Shown: positions 45,446 through 56,830, counted from the first letter of the stretch. The stretch is DNA of 64,000 nt from Ectocarpus siliculosus (GCA_000310025.1 FN648519.1:97532-161531), one strand, 5' to 3'. A program made the numbers and translations. The notes: a model not told the origin generated them from the sequence alone.

Positions 45446-48442
45446 TCAACGGAACAGTGGGTGCTTCCCCTGGAGCTTCTCGGTCAACAGCAATTCGTTG
45501 TGCACGGCCATGTTCGTGAACAAGCAGAATGTACCGAGCACGCGGGGCATTCTCTTCACGACAGGTCCCAGTCCGGAAAGAAAGCTGTTGTTACTTTCCG
45601 CAACAACGGAGTTCCACATGAACCGTTCTTGTCCAGCGTCGTCGACTTCGCACAGAAGGGGGTTGTCTCGTCTCTCTGGATTACAGAACTCCCAGCAGTG
45701 TCCCTCGGTGTGTGTAGTGAAATGGAACCTGACGTGGGTGGCCGATATCAGAGTGGCAACCACAGGCATTGCTAGCGTTTCTTGCGTCGGTTGAACATTA
45801 TAGTCCAATAGCGAACGACCCAACTGAGTCTGCAAGGTAACACATCGGAGTCACCGGACGCTACCGGGGCATCCAACGTTCTAGGAATCGATAGCGACGG
45901 TCAACCGTAGACATCCACGATAAAGGGCATTGGCAACAACGCCCAAACCCCGCTTAGACGTGCAAGGTCTAGACTATGTTGATGAACAGGAGAGCCAGTC
46001 TGGGACGACGAAAGCTGCAGTACATGGAATTCCTCACCGTGGGACACGCAGCCAGGGAAATGACCCTATGCATGTACCCCCACCACTCCGTGTCCTACGG
46101 CTGGGTGGGCAATCGGAAACCATGTCATAGGCCGATATATATGTATGCAGTGGTACCCCACACGTTCGTACGCGAGAGGCGATGTGAAAAACGATACGTA
46201 GGCGACGCGACACACCTACCTGTCTACCACGAGCTGCGTCCCTGCCCACGCCCATGCATCGGGATGGTTCTCGAGGAACGTACGGCACCTGCACGCCAAG
46301 TCGTAGATGAGTAGCTGGGGTCGAAGCGGTGGATCCGGTAATATCTCTGTCAGAGCACGGTGTACTTCCTCCATGCCCTCCGACTCCCACAGGGGCCCAG
46401 CCCCGAGAATACAGCCACACGACGCCGAGCAAACTAGGTTTCCCCAGATGTACTTCTTGTCAAACATGCTTGTCCTCATCTCGGCCGTCTGCACGTTGGG
46501 AATACGGATCGAGTTTGTCTAGGGTTGGACAAGTACGTCACATTCCAAGAGTAGTTGAAATTCCGCACTGGGTATAAACTTAAGCAATCCAAGCGTCGTT
46601 TTCACTCTGGGGGGCACATGCCATTGCTCTTCGTTGCTGTGGCGTTGCACCTGCTACACAAAATAGAGCATGTATTTCGGTTTCAGCATCTGGCGGCGTG
46701 GGCATTCACATCTTTCGTAATATGAAGGATTGGACAAACCTACTCTCACCCAGAATGGTGCAAAACAGGCGAAACGCCAGCCGTTATAGTTGCGCCCCTT
46801 GCTGTTGTTGTTGACTCCCCTATACAAGCGAGCTGAACATGACGACGCCTGGTGCCCAAAGAAGAAGAGCCTTGAAATAGTTTCCTAAAGAATGCGTCCC
46901 CTCCATGATCGACGCCCCTTTACAGGCTAACAAGCAACCAGGTGGGTCTGTTTGAATGTGAATAGATTGCTCGAGGCTGAGATAACGTGGATAAAATGAT
47001 TGACATGAAGTTGAATGTGGTGGAGAAGACGTGGTTCTACGACACAGGGCCGCAAGCACCGGTCAGTTTGCTTTCACACTCACCTCGCACTACTCCCAAC
47101 CCCGATTTACCCCAACCGCGATAACATACCTCATTCTGCTCACCTGCGGCGCGCGCGCGTTGCACAGCGTGGTATCCCCCAAGCGAGTTGTGGTGTCGCC
47201 AGGAAGCTTCCAAGGGGAAATGATCCTCGCATGTTAGCGTTCCCTCTTCGTGTTGCTGCTGGCACTGTTGCGGTACAGTGACATGGCACAGATGGCCGTG
47301 GGTTCCCTCGTTAACATCGCACCACCTGCACGATCAAAAACGTAAGGTATCAGCGTACGGTATGACGATTGTTGTCATCGGATAGTCATACCCCCACGGT
47401 TGTACAGGAGTTCAGCAGGTATTATTGGGCATGCGCAATATAGAAACAAAACGATATGTCGACATCCGGTTGCGCCTGCCCCCGCGGTCGCTTGGTACAC
47501 GAACACAAGTGACACGTACAATTGAAGTTCCTCTTGGTGGAAAACTATTTTACCATGCCGGCCATGGACGGGATCCTCTTGATGAAAAACAATTTGTACC
47601 CGGCCGGTGATGGACGGGGATCGTTAGTCAGGTAGGCCCACGCACCAGTGAAAATGTTAGGCAAAGGGTGGCAGCGCCGAATATCGCAATGACAGGGATG
47701 TTTTTCAGTCTCTTCGTCATTCTGTAGTACAGCACAATGTAGGCACCTACAGTATATTCCTCCGAACCAGCAGTAACTCGTAGAGGGAACCCTCTCCTCG
47801 ACGCGGATCTGAACCCAGGTGAGGTCGCCGTTCACCCCGTAGTTAGCCTTAGGCAACGCCATGGATGCTCTTATCTGCGGTTTGTTGGGGTTTTCTCTTG
47901 GTGGGATGCCCATTGTCACCCCACCAAGCCGGGTTGTTGTTCTTCTACCACGTCGGAACTCAACTCAGCATGCATGTGTTTTCGTGCCAATTTCGTAGGT
48001 TTGGGTACTTCGAGGCCGCATTTCTTGACTGCGAGCGGTACTGAAGTACTGTGGATAATATACAACGGGACGGAGGACCTTCTTGTCGTGGCTGTAATAC
48101 AGTACTTCGCCTCGTTAACCTGAAATGTTTGACGCCAATATTGTATGCCTACATACCTGGACTCGCCCATCCCCGGTAGGTCGATCTGGCATCCGAACAT
48201 AGCACACTTCCTCATTCTCGTGCCTGTTATGCCATCGACCACCACGCACTATATCATGTGCGCTTCGTCGTCGACCTCTACTTCTTTCCAGCAGTCATCA
48301 CACAAACGTCCACTCCACATGCGGTCTTGCCAAAACGTAGACACGAGCTCGTCCATCTCCAGGCGGAGCCCCGGCCAATGGTTCAATCCACTGAGGTTTC
48401 CTGTCACGTCCAATACCCCGACCTCGCAAGGAGAGTTCGCGA
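45446..48442 (-). pseudogene. KDZ-type (Kyakuja-Dileera-Zisupton) transposase gene with three in-frame TAG codons
   Basis: Six minus-strand exons, 48442-48120, 47874-47747, 47325-47144, 47036-46924, 46653-46220 and 45728-45446, have GT-AG borders, and every junction keeps phase. The N-terminal part is Cys/His-rich (CDDCW; YCWFGGIY joined to CRWCD; HGHLCH), like the CxC modules before KDZ transposases. The catalytic part has RPQLLIYDLACR, then VVDR joined across a 491-bp intron to FHFTTHTEGHCWEFCNP, then AGQERFMWN and NMAVHNE: the KDZ Asp, DRFHF-x-x-H and Glu regions and the closing HN. Stops inside exons are TAG only (48251-48249, 46929-46927, 46523-46521). The first exon was not found. Decay of Gln codons is the simplest cause; some TAGs could instead be 3' splice sites. 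Confidence 0.72.
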
Positions 48443-50270
48443 CTATGGGATAGTTGTTCGGCAAAAACCAGAGGAAGGGGCCTTAATGGAGCGTATCAGA
48501 CAGTAGAAACAGGAAGGGAGCTGCCAAAGGTAGGAGCATTGGAGAGAGAGAGTGAGACGGCATTGATGACACTCCTGTGAGTTTAGCTTCAGAAATATTT
48601 TGATGCTCAGGCCGTTCTCAACCACGATGACGGGCGCTTGCTTACTAAAATCTTGCCGTGAAGCAATTTTCAATACGCGAGGAAGTTGAGGGTAACACAG
48701 CGTGTTGCGGGTAGCTATGCTGTGCTTTGTGTGGCAGAGCGAACTACTACTTGGCCGTGGGGGGGACAGTGCGTAGCGAGGTGATAGAGAGTAGGGGTTG
48801 GTATTTGCGCTCTGAATGCGGCGCAACATATTTCGTGCGTGCATCGAGAAATGTCAAAACAACTCCGTATCAGAATGAGCAAAGAACGATGATCGGTCGA
48901 TTCCAATCAATATAGTATAACTGATGTCGAAGGACGCCTCTACGACGGCCTCGTGTTGTATTCGGGCATCGACGCGTATTGGAATGAAAAACGTGTTACC
49001 ACAGAATTCGGGTTAGGCGCGTGAAAGCGCGTGAGTGACCAAAATGTATGTCATAAAGTCAGCTGACGTGAGTTGGAGCCGCAGCAGGACAACAGGACGA
49101 TGTGGTGAGCACACCAGTTGAAGACCGTGAAGAATGTTCATGCTGCTGCATACGTAGGTCGTTCATGTGAGTATGTTGGATAATATTCCATTCCACAAAC
49201 CATGGCACGAAGGGCTGTTGCGGTTTCCACAAAGAAATGTAGGCGTTTTGTGTGGGCTAGGTGCGTTGTCCTCTGAGGACGATTTCCTTCTAAAGGCCCA
49301 CCGTGCGAGGTATGTCCGATACTAGGTTCGGAACGTTTGCCCGTGCGGCGTGGAGGTCATATTCGAATGAAATTAGGACGAGAGTTGTACACATCTCCGA
49401 CAAAGGTGTTTGTATGTCGGGAAAAAGTTGGTCACAAAACAGAAGAATGTGGGTGCATGAATACATTCGTAGATGCCGGTGTGTACGCCCACCGGAATTT
49501 CGGGCAGCCTGTTGAGACTTTGTGGGCCGCAGTTGTGAGCAGGTTGAAGACGTGCCCGAAAGTATAAAAATTGAACATCATGGGCAGGCCCGACATGGTC
49601 TCTTCCATGAATCGGAATGAATGATAATTATCTATCATGGTTGTGCCCTGTACCCACTTTTGTCTACATGTATTTCCCAATGGAAAACTTCAGAGTGGAG
49701 TATGTGAAAATCGGCCGCCATGGAAAGGGAATGAAAGAGAGACAAATGACGACAGCACGTGCCCCAGCACCAGTCATATTAGAACCAGAACGAACGGCGT
49801 CCCATATCTCAGATTGCCACATATATACTTGAACAGCCACACGCGCGATACTCAGCGGTTTAGACTTCTCGCGGACCTGTGTGTCGTTGTTCCAGCGTGC
49901 AGCAAGCGTAGCCACGGAGTGTGGACGCGCGATTTTCGTACGGACTGTTCGAGTGAACCGGTCGCAAGATGCAATGACTGCTTGACGACAGACGAACGGC
50001 TCCCCAAACGGTCTCCATTTCCGAACACGACACAAACATCTCTCTGTCAACACAGTGCGATGTAACTAGATTGTTGGAAATATTCGTCGGTCTGGGGCTG
50101 GAGATGATTTGTGTACAAAGTGGTACATACAGTAGTTGGGTGCTTCCCCGCCTCGCACCGGGGCAACCGGGGTAGGCCCGCTAAATATACAGACTTATGA
50201 ATCTGGAAGAGAGTGCTTGAATATTTATATGCATAGTTTCTTCAGCGTCCTAGTGCACGATGCACATTAA
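48443..50270. other. No firmly supported gene
   Basis: Minus-strand frames at 49432-49680 (MIDNYHSFRFMEETMSG) and 49664-50053 (PHSVATLAARWNNDTQVREK, AVQVYMWQSEIWDAVRSG) look partly coding. They could be upstream exons of the KDZ gene, but I cannot join them. Confidence 0.35.
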
Positions 50271-50432
50271 ATTCGAAGTGTTGCGATCTATTCCGAGAAG
50301 TGCGTCGTCACCACTTGGTGATGGTCGGGGGTAAATTTGCATGCCCTGAATTCGAGGTGTTGCGATATATTCCGACAAGTGCGTCGTCACCACTTACTTG
50401 GTGATGGTGGAGGGTAAATTTGCATGCCCTGA
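50271..50432 (+). repeat. ~80-bp tandem duplication
   Basis: Two copies of a unit with GTGTTGCGAT-TATTCCGA, GTGCGTCGTCACCACTT and GGTAAATTTGCATGCCCTGA, starting near 50271 and 50350. The second has a 4-base ACTT duplication. Confidence 0.8.
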
Positions 50433-50639
50433 TACCTGGACACACACGGAGTCCGCGCGTCAGTCATGTAGATAAGGTCTGCACTGCGTAGTAGGCTAGG
50501 TTAGGAGGACGTTCGATTGCGTCCTCGCCACTTAGGCTCACTATCAGAAGAATAAGTAAAGGAACAGTCGGTCCTTTAAAAAAATGCACAGAGGCATGTC
50601 GACGTTTTTTTTCACGTTTCCGTGAATGGAGCAAGTTTT

Positions 50640-50990
50640 TTTTTTCGGTACGGCTAAATACCCCACCGGTGGGGTATTTACGGTGGGGAATTTTTAAATA
50701 CCCCACCGGTGGGGAAATATCTCATAAGCCCCAACGGTGGGGCGGTTAACGCTTAATAAACACCCCACCACCTGTAGCTCGCTTTGGAATACTCCAATCA
50801 GCACAGAACTTCAACCAGCGTGTTGCAGCGTTGCAGGGGTATCATTGGATCCATCGTGAGGCCGAAACAGCACAGTTTTGGTGGTCCCACGGTTGGTGGG
50901 GAACATACGCCGCTACCCCACCGGTGTGGTAGATAACGTTATGGACCCCACGTGGAAGGTTGTGTTGTACAACCTGGTGTTTCGTCAGAA
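50640..50990. repeat. CCCCACCGGTGGGG palindrome repeat
   Basis: A perfect 26-bp palindrome lies at 50655-50680 with CCCCACCGGTGGGG at its centre. A 14-bp copy is at 50701-50714, and half-sites follow at about 50740 and 50915. The downstream part (about 50760-50970) recurs in diverged form at 51778-51845 and 52680-52925. Confidence 0.8.
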
Positions 50991-51234
50991 CGGTTAGAAA
51001 GATCAAATTTATAGATAGGTAGGCATGTGTAACGGAAAGAAAAGAAAAAGAAAGAGATGCACCTTGCTCACAACAAAAGAAACATCTGAACGAAAGAGCA
51101 AGACAACAAGCAAAAAAGAGGAGGAGTAGAAGAGAGACAGAGGAGGAAGAAGAAGGAAGCGAGTGTACGGAAGGGAGGAGACAGACAGAGAAAGAGAGCA
51201 AGAGCATCGTCGGTTCGTTTTTGTTTTTTTTTTA
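50991..51234. other. Purine-rich tract
   Basis: GA-rich low-complexity DNA. The minus-strand leucine/serine frames here are its complement and not genes. Confidence 0.6.
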
Positions 51235-51600
51235 AGCCGAGGCAAGCGTGTCTCGGGCGGAAGCTAGACATGGGTAGCGTGTTCTAGGCTGAAGCAGGGC
51301 ATGGGAAGGCAAAAATGATGGTGGTGGACAAACAGGGTCAAGGTAAGCGTGTCTCTGGCTGCTGAGCAGCAGGGCACGGAACGACCGGTTAAGCCGAGGT
51401 AAGCATGTTGTTGGCGAGAGCGAGACATGGAAAGACCAGAAGGTTGAGGAAGCATGTTCTAGGCTGGGGCAGGGCATGGAAAGGCTGAACAATGCGAAGG
51501 GTGTGGTCAAGGTAAGCGTGTCTCTGGCCAGAGGGCAGGACATGGAACGACCGGTAAGCCGAGGTGAGCGTGCTCGGGCAAAAGCGAAGGCTTGAGCAGA
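51235..51600 (+). repeat. ~160-bp tandem repeat, just over two copies
   Basis: AGCCGAGG-AAGC/GAGC starts near 51235, 51393 and 51554. Shared steps are GTGTCTCTGGC, AGGGCATGGAA, and ACGACCGGT before each restart. No coding signal. Confidence 0.7.
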
Positions 51601-52146
51601 GCATGGAAAGGAATGGAGGTTTGTGTCCAAGCTGGGCGACCAGCGGAGTGTGGTCGGCCTGGTTCTTATTACTTAAGGAAGCGTGTGGATTCCTTAGTAG
51701 GCTTAAGGGCCGGGAGGGAGGGAGAGAGTTCTACCTCCAAGACCCGGCCTTTGCGCGGCGACACAATAGTCTAATACATAACGTTATGGACCCCACCAGC
51801 TGGATCCCCCTCTACAAGGCTTCGATCGACACGCAAGTACACTGCAGGAGTTTTTTGTGATCGATGCACGTACAGCGCACAGCAGCAGGCAGCACCTGGG
51901 GCCGCGAACCGGTCAGGGAATCCCGAGGCATAGCGCCAAACACCTGACGTGGGTAAAAGCGAACACTGCCTTCTATTTTCTTGCAGAAGGCTTCGTCAAC
52001 TCCCTTACCACGCACAGAAAATTCGGCGTTCTTGCGAATTTTCTGAAATGTACGAAAATGAGCGAACGACGCCTGCTGATTGGATGGTGCAGACAGTTTC
52101 ATCCCTGGGTGCAAGAGCAAAGCTGCCTTCCCACTTGAGCCGTCTC
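51601..52146. other. No recognised gene
   Basis: Holds a diverged copy (51778-51845) of the ACGTTATGGACCCCAC...CTACAAG segment found at 50.9 kb. Otherwise short frames. Confidence 0.4.
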
Positions 52147-52210
52147 TTGTCTATAATCCCTATCAATTGTCCGCTCGTATCGAGGGACAATTGAGAGGGA
52201 TTATAGACAG
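52147..52210. repeat. Long near-perfect foldback
   Basis: The arm TGTCTATAATCCC...AATTGTCC (52148-52172) pairs with GGACAATTGAGAGGG...ACA (52185-52209), 25 bp with one mismatch. The loop itself folds as CTCG-TAT-CGAG. The result is a ~29-bp stem with a 3-base loop. It could be a tiny foldback element or a small-RNA precursor. Confidence 0.85.
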
Positions 52211-53400
52211 CAACTGGCGGGAGCGTGGTAAACGGGGCACGGAAAGGAGGTTTTCAATACATTTCTCTAGAGGGAAAGCGAAACCTTCTAACTCAAGCCC
52301 TAGGTTGCTCGGTGCCTCCTTTCAACCGTGGGCTAGGTACTTCTTCTGCGCTTGCCCCTAGTAGCGCTTAGGTCACCCAAGGGTAGACAGACGCGACGCA
52401 ACTTCGCTGTTGAACCCGCGGCGTAATCACCTCGCGATTCGACCTGTTCATTACCCTCATACTCCTCCACTCTACAAAGCATCCATACTACATAGACTAG
52501 AGGCGTCCCTGTGTACCCTGGCACCCCCCTGTTCGAGACGTGGAAAGGAGGAGACAATCATGCCGTTCTTCGCAAGGGAAAGCAGGCGAAGAAGATGGGG
52601 ACAAAAAGTGTCCCCACAAGGCGATCCAGCCCAAAGGGGTTAAACACCACCAGGCACCCACTGCCAGATCTGCCCCCGCAACACTCCAATTGACACAAGA
52701 CATGTATGCACGAATGTATTGCTGCGTTGCAGGGCTATCGTGAGACCCATGGTGAGGCCGAACGATGAAGGTTTTGTGGCACCACAGTCTGTGGGGTGAA
52801 CAACGCATAGTATGTGCCACCGTCCGGTGTGGTGAAAAATGAGTTCAACACCCTGCCAGCTGTATCTCCTTGTACAAGACTCCAATCGAAGCAGAAGCGC
52901 CATGGTTAGAGCGTGTTGTTCAATAACACATAGCGTGCACGACGCAGTACACAGCACACAGCACACACAGAGCACCGCAGTAGCCCTGCGTTGGGCAAGT
53001 CAGTTCTGTGCAACGATTTTGGAGCGCTTCGATAGTCGGGTTTTCAAACCGGTTGTAGCGACAGAATATCCCCTCCTTCAACGTTGACCACAAACACTTC
53101 TTGCTGGGTTCCGCCCACGGTTAGCCCGTTCCTGGCCGGCAGCAGGACCTAAGTCCCCCGCGGTTGACAGTTTAAAACTTGCATTTGTAGAAATGGGTAG
53201 TGTCGAGGTGCCCTGTACCCAAGGGTCGTCTGCAGGCGGTTAAGCCTTTGTGCAGTTCCAGATAGAAGTCTGTGTGATGTTCAGACCGAAGTCTGTGCAG
53301 ACCGAAGTCTGCTGAGGCAGTGACCGAAGTCGACGGTGTTGCTAAATGCCGCTTCTGGGACTTGTACTTTCTTTCTTCTTCTTCTTCAGCTTACTTGTAG
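52211..53400. other. No recognised gene; diverged repeat copy and short direct repeats
   Basis: 52680-52925 is a diverged copy of 50760-50970 (GCGTTGCAGGG-TATC, GTGAGGCCGAA, CCAGCTGTATCTCC). At about 53260-53335 the step GACCGAAGTCTG occurs about four times. Short frames otherwise. Confidence 0.45.
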
Positions 53401-53405
53401 AGGAG

Positions 53406-53656
53406 AGATGCTGAGGGATAGTTGGGGAGTGAGCACGGTGGGGCTCGCACACCTCGTGATGTTTCGCTACCATTACAATCATCTCATAAACCATGAATTC
53501 ATTCATGACACCGTGTTACGTTCTACTGTACAAGACGTCATTGATCACACCGCATCTACGTATTATGAAGGTTCCGTCGTTGACAATCTTTTCCACGGCC
53601 ACGTAGAGATGGGAAAATTGCTTGTTATTGCTGAGAGACGATCAGCAAGGGTCTGA
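53406..53656 (+). CDS. Unrecognised small frame or exon
   Basis: After CTTCTTCAGCTTACTTGTAG, a plausible 3' splice site, the frame reads MLRDSWGVSTVGLAHLVMFR, then NHLINHEFIHDTVLRSTVQD and VVDNLFHGHVEMGKLLVIAE, ending in a stop. The composition is that of a folded protein rich in His and hydrophobic residues. No family recognised. It sits just before the second CATG palindrome array. Confidence 0.35.
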
Positions 53657-53879
53657 GATGAAGTCGGGATCCAACTTTCTTAGGGGGAACACAGAGTAGA
53701 TAATTCTAAGGGGGGATATGTGTACAAGAAGGAATACATACGTGCTGACCATCCCACTCCTATGAACAATAGGATGTACCCTATTCATGCTAGCAGCCAC
53801 ACTCCTCAACAATCTACTGCGCAAATTCTCTCAGTCTTGGTATGCATCATATACGAATTTGGTGTTCCAGAATTAATTG

Positions 53880-54345
53880 GAATTCCATGAAATATTCCAT
53901 GGGCGTTCATGAAACATTTCATGGACGTCCATGGGCTTTCATGAAACTTTTCATGAACGTTGATGGATGTTCATGAAATGTTTCATGGACGTCCATGGCC
54001 TTTCATGAAACATTTCATGAACGTTCATGAAATGTTTCATTCACGGTAATGAAATATTTCATGAAAGACCATGGACGTTCATGAAACATTCCATGGGCGT
54101 TCATGGGCTATCATGAAAAGTCTTTTCATGAACGTTCATGGGCGTTCATGACACATTTCATGAACGTTCACGGGCGTTCATGAAAGCATGTCATGAACGT
54201 CCATGAAATTATTCCATGAAATGTTTCATGACAAGGAATGAAATTATTTCATGGAAAGTTTTATGACAAAAATGTCATGGACTTCCATGGACTTCCATGG
54301 AAGGTCATGGAAAAAATCGTGGAAGACCATGGAAGTCCATGGAAC
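53880..54345. repeat. CATG-centred palindrome array, copy 2, with a 36-bp perfect palindrome
   Basis: Built from steps such as TTTCATGAACGTTCATGAAA and TTTCATGGACGTCCATGG. Positions 54005-54040 form an exact 36-bp palindrome with no spacer, centred between 54022 and 54023. It is related in motif, not unit by unit, to 42671-43280. Open frames across it are artefacts of the repeat. Confidence 0.92.
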
Positions 54346-55279
54346 GGTTTCTTGGAAGTACGAAAAGGTACAAGCCCCTGCCGACTTGACGGATTACAGC
54401 AGGTTTCGACGATACAGGAGTAGTTTCGGGGACACAGCAGTTGCAATATCGGCATGTATGCGCCCATTAACAAACTACATTTAGAGGTAAACTGCAGCAG
54501 CACTGTACGCAGTGGGTAACATTAGCACCGCCCGTGGCACCAGCATGCTTCGAAATGCTACAGAGTCGGAGGTCCGGATACAAGAATAGGGACGCACACA
54601 TGTGGGTATCAATCTTTGAACCATGAATTCCACCCGATACATGCTTCAACTTGCAGTGCGAGACGAAGAGTTGGGGTGGTATTGCGGGTATTGCGGGTGC
54701 GAGCGAGTGCGGCGAGACGAGAGAAAGACAGCGACACACACACACACCAGGCGGACACGCCAGGCGGACACGTATGTAGACAGATGGCGAGAGAGAAAAA
54801 GCAAGCTTCTCACACACCTGCTGCTGCAACCTCGAGGCCCGAGACATGATGGCTTCTCCTTTCAACAACCTGGCTGACGCTATCCAGCAAGTAGGGCATG
54901 CTCTCGGCATCTTGCTGCTCCGTACTTGCTCGCCTTGGCCTGAGGTGTTGCCTGGCGGCCTGCCAAGCAGGGAAACCGAATGCGGCTGGACCTACAGCAG
55001 CGCCGTTAACCGCCCTGTTTACTTAATCCTGCCGGAATTCGCCCTTGGTAACCACTACCCCTCTCTATGTTGGGCCCTACCATGGTGTCGCGCGTGTGGG
55101 GCCGTTGTCTGTGGCAAGCGTGGTGTGTTTGAAGGGGCATGCCCACTCACCACCACGAGCGGCGGGATTTATTTGGAAAGTTGCCTTGCAGCGCGTTTAA
55201 AATGAAGATGTTGGTTCCAAATATTTTGGCTCCAAATATATGGAAACTTTGGAACAAAAATTTGGAATGATAAAAACGA
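54346..55279. other. No recognised gene
   Basis: A (CA)n tract lies near 54736-54750. Frames of 77-119 codons at 54616-55205 (+) and 147 codons on the minus strand overlap one another and match nothing I know. Confidence 0.35.
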
Positions 55280-55442
55280 CGCTACCAGGGTTGTTGCCTG
55301 TGTAGCGATTCACGCATGAATACAGAAAGTGCATGAATGCCGAAACCATACACATCAATAGTGTGTGGCGGGTGTGGTTGGTGGGCTTGTTTTCGCAGCA
55401 GCGCTACTTACCAGGTTTGTTGCCTGTGTGGCGATTTACGCA
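55280..55442 (-). repeat. Isolated hairpin-satellite fragment
   Basis: About one and a third units of the ~123-bp satellite on the minus strand, with the hairpin (CACACATCAATAGTGTGTGG), no body and no neighbouring units. Confidence 0.85.
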
Positions 55443-55524
55443 AATTCGCCTGTCACCGCCCTCCTCGTGACATTCATGGCGACACTACTGCTGTCGTACT
55501 CCGTGTGTTGTTGATCGCCATCAG

Positions 55525-55598
55525 ACGTCCAAACCGAAGAAGTCGAAGAAGAAAGCCAAAAACAACGGGGAGAGAAGGCTTCTGATGATCACCGTCAG
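55525..55598 (+). CDS. Lys-rich exon A
   Basis: Between GCCATCAG and CAG|GTAGGT. The first half reads TSKPKKSKKKAKNN, which aligns with exons B and C. The second half fits them only after a change of frame (GEKASDDHRQ), so this copy may be decayed. Confidence 0.35.
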
Positions 55599-55905
55599 GT
55601 AGGTTGGACTCTACAAACACCTTCGATTCTGTTTTTTGACAAATGAGCATTAGTGGTTACTGTAGGTAAACGGTTGCCTGCATTGTTGACAGGCTACATG
55701 GTCGAAATGTATTGGTGCAGGCGTGGAGTTCAAATATCAAGCTCAGGAAATTCCTGCTCAAGCGCGCAATGTACACCCAGCAATGTTTAAGTGGCAGATC
55801 AATGATATCTTCTAGAGGCTTACAAATTGTGGTGGTCCTCTGTGCACTTGGTACTATTTGATTCCTTCCATGATTTGCTTGCGATCTTGTGTTCCTTTTC
55901 GACAG

Positions 55906-55986
55906 TCCGGGGCGAAGCCGAAGGGGAAGAAAAAGACGAAGTCACCAAAAGCCCGACCGCAGGAAGAAGAGGGCTCTGCCGACACG
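55906..55986 (+). CDS. Lys-rich exon B
   Basis: Between TTTTCGACAG and ACG|GTGGGT: exactly 27 codons in phase 0, SGAKPKGKKKTKSPKARPQE followed by EEGSADT. A basic half is followed by an acidic half. Homologous to exon C. Confidence 0.5.
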
Positions 55987-56391
55987 GTGGGTTGGGATTA
56001 GGCTGATACAAATCCTGTTTCAATTTGCATTTTACCGCGCATATCGTGTCAAGGGGGAACATCTGCGAGCCTCTCACTTAATTGCGAAAGCTATGCCAGA
56101 CAAGTTGGGTGACGATAGACTGTGCTGCTGCCGCGGCGCATCGTTTATGCTTTAATAACCCTCTTTGGAGTCTTAAGACGTTCCGATCATTAGTTGATTA
56201 CTTGCAAAAACTGGCGTGGTACAAAAAGCCGTCGAGTTGCCGCCACTCACACTTCCAAAACGGGTGCTGGAAAGTCCATACGTACGTGTACCCGGGCTGC
56301 TGGCGTGATGTTGTGATCAGCCTCTGATTCAAGTCCTCTTGGTGAATCCTGTTGTAATGTCCTCCACCATGTTACTGGACATGAGCGACAG

Positions 56392-56478
56392 TCCAACGCC
56401 AAGTCCAAGTCCAAGTCGAAGGGGAAGAAGAAGGCGCGACAGCAGGAAGAATCTGAGGACTCCGATGCCAACGACGCG
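56392..56478 (+). CDS. Lys-rich exon C
   Basis: Between GAGCGACAG and GCG|GTAGGT: exactly 29 codons in phase 0, SNAKSKSKSKGKKKARQQEE followed by SEDSDANDA. Same basic-then-acidic layout as exon B. Symmetric phase-0 exons are the kind that can be duplicated or skipped without breaking the frame. A possible last exon follows TTCCTCTACAG at about 56868 (TYRVGLQETP and a stop). The protein would be lysine-rich and disordered, perhaps nucleic-acid binding; that is inference. Confidence 0.5.
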
Positions 56479-56545
56479 GTAGGTTGTGGAGTACGGCTGG
56501 TACCTGTAGTGTTGCTTGGTCTTGCAGTCCGTCCCAACGAAGTAA

Positions 56546-56830
56546 AGTAGATAGTATAGTTTGGTACCGTAGCGTGCGTACCTCTGACTTGATTTCGGCG
56601 GTTGCTTCCGACAAAATGGCTGACGCTTGATGCTGGTAGCAATATTGGCGCAACGTATGGAGCGGTTGTGGCTGCAACGATTAGAAGTAGATGGTATAGT
56701 TTGGTACCGTAGCGTGCGTGCCAGCGACTTGTTATCGGCGGTTGCCTCCGACAAATTGGCGGACGCTTGATGTTGGTAGCAATATTTATGCGCAAGGTAT
56801 GGAGCGGCGGTGTCTGCTGGTAGTGGGCAA
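56546..56830 (+). repeat. ~150-bp tandem duplication in an intron
   Basis: AGTAGAT-GTATAGTTTGGTACC starts at 56546 and 56696. Both copies share GTAGCGTGCGT, CGGCGGTTGC-TCCGACAAA and GACGCTTGATG-TGGTAGCAATATT. On the minus strand the duplication keeps a 238-codon frame open, which I regard as chance. Confidence 0.8.

Noticed and set aside
45976-46314. 112-codon plus-strand gene
   Set aside because: It overlaps a KDZ exon and the intron next to it on the other strand, and has no family.
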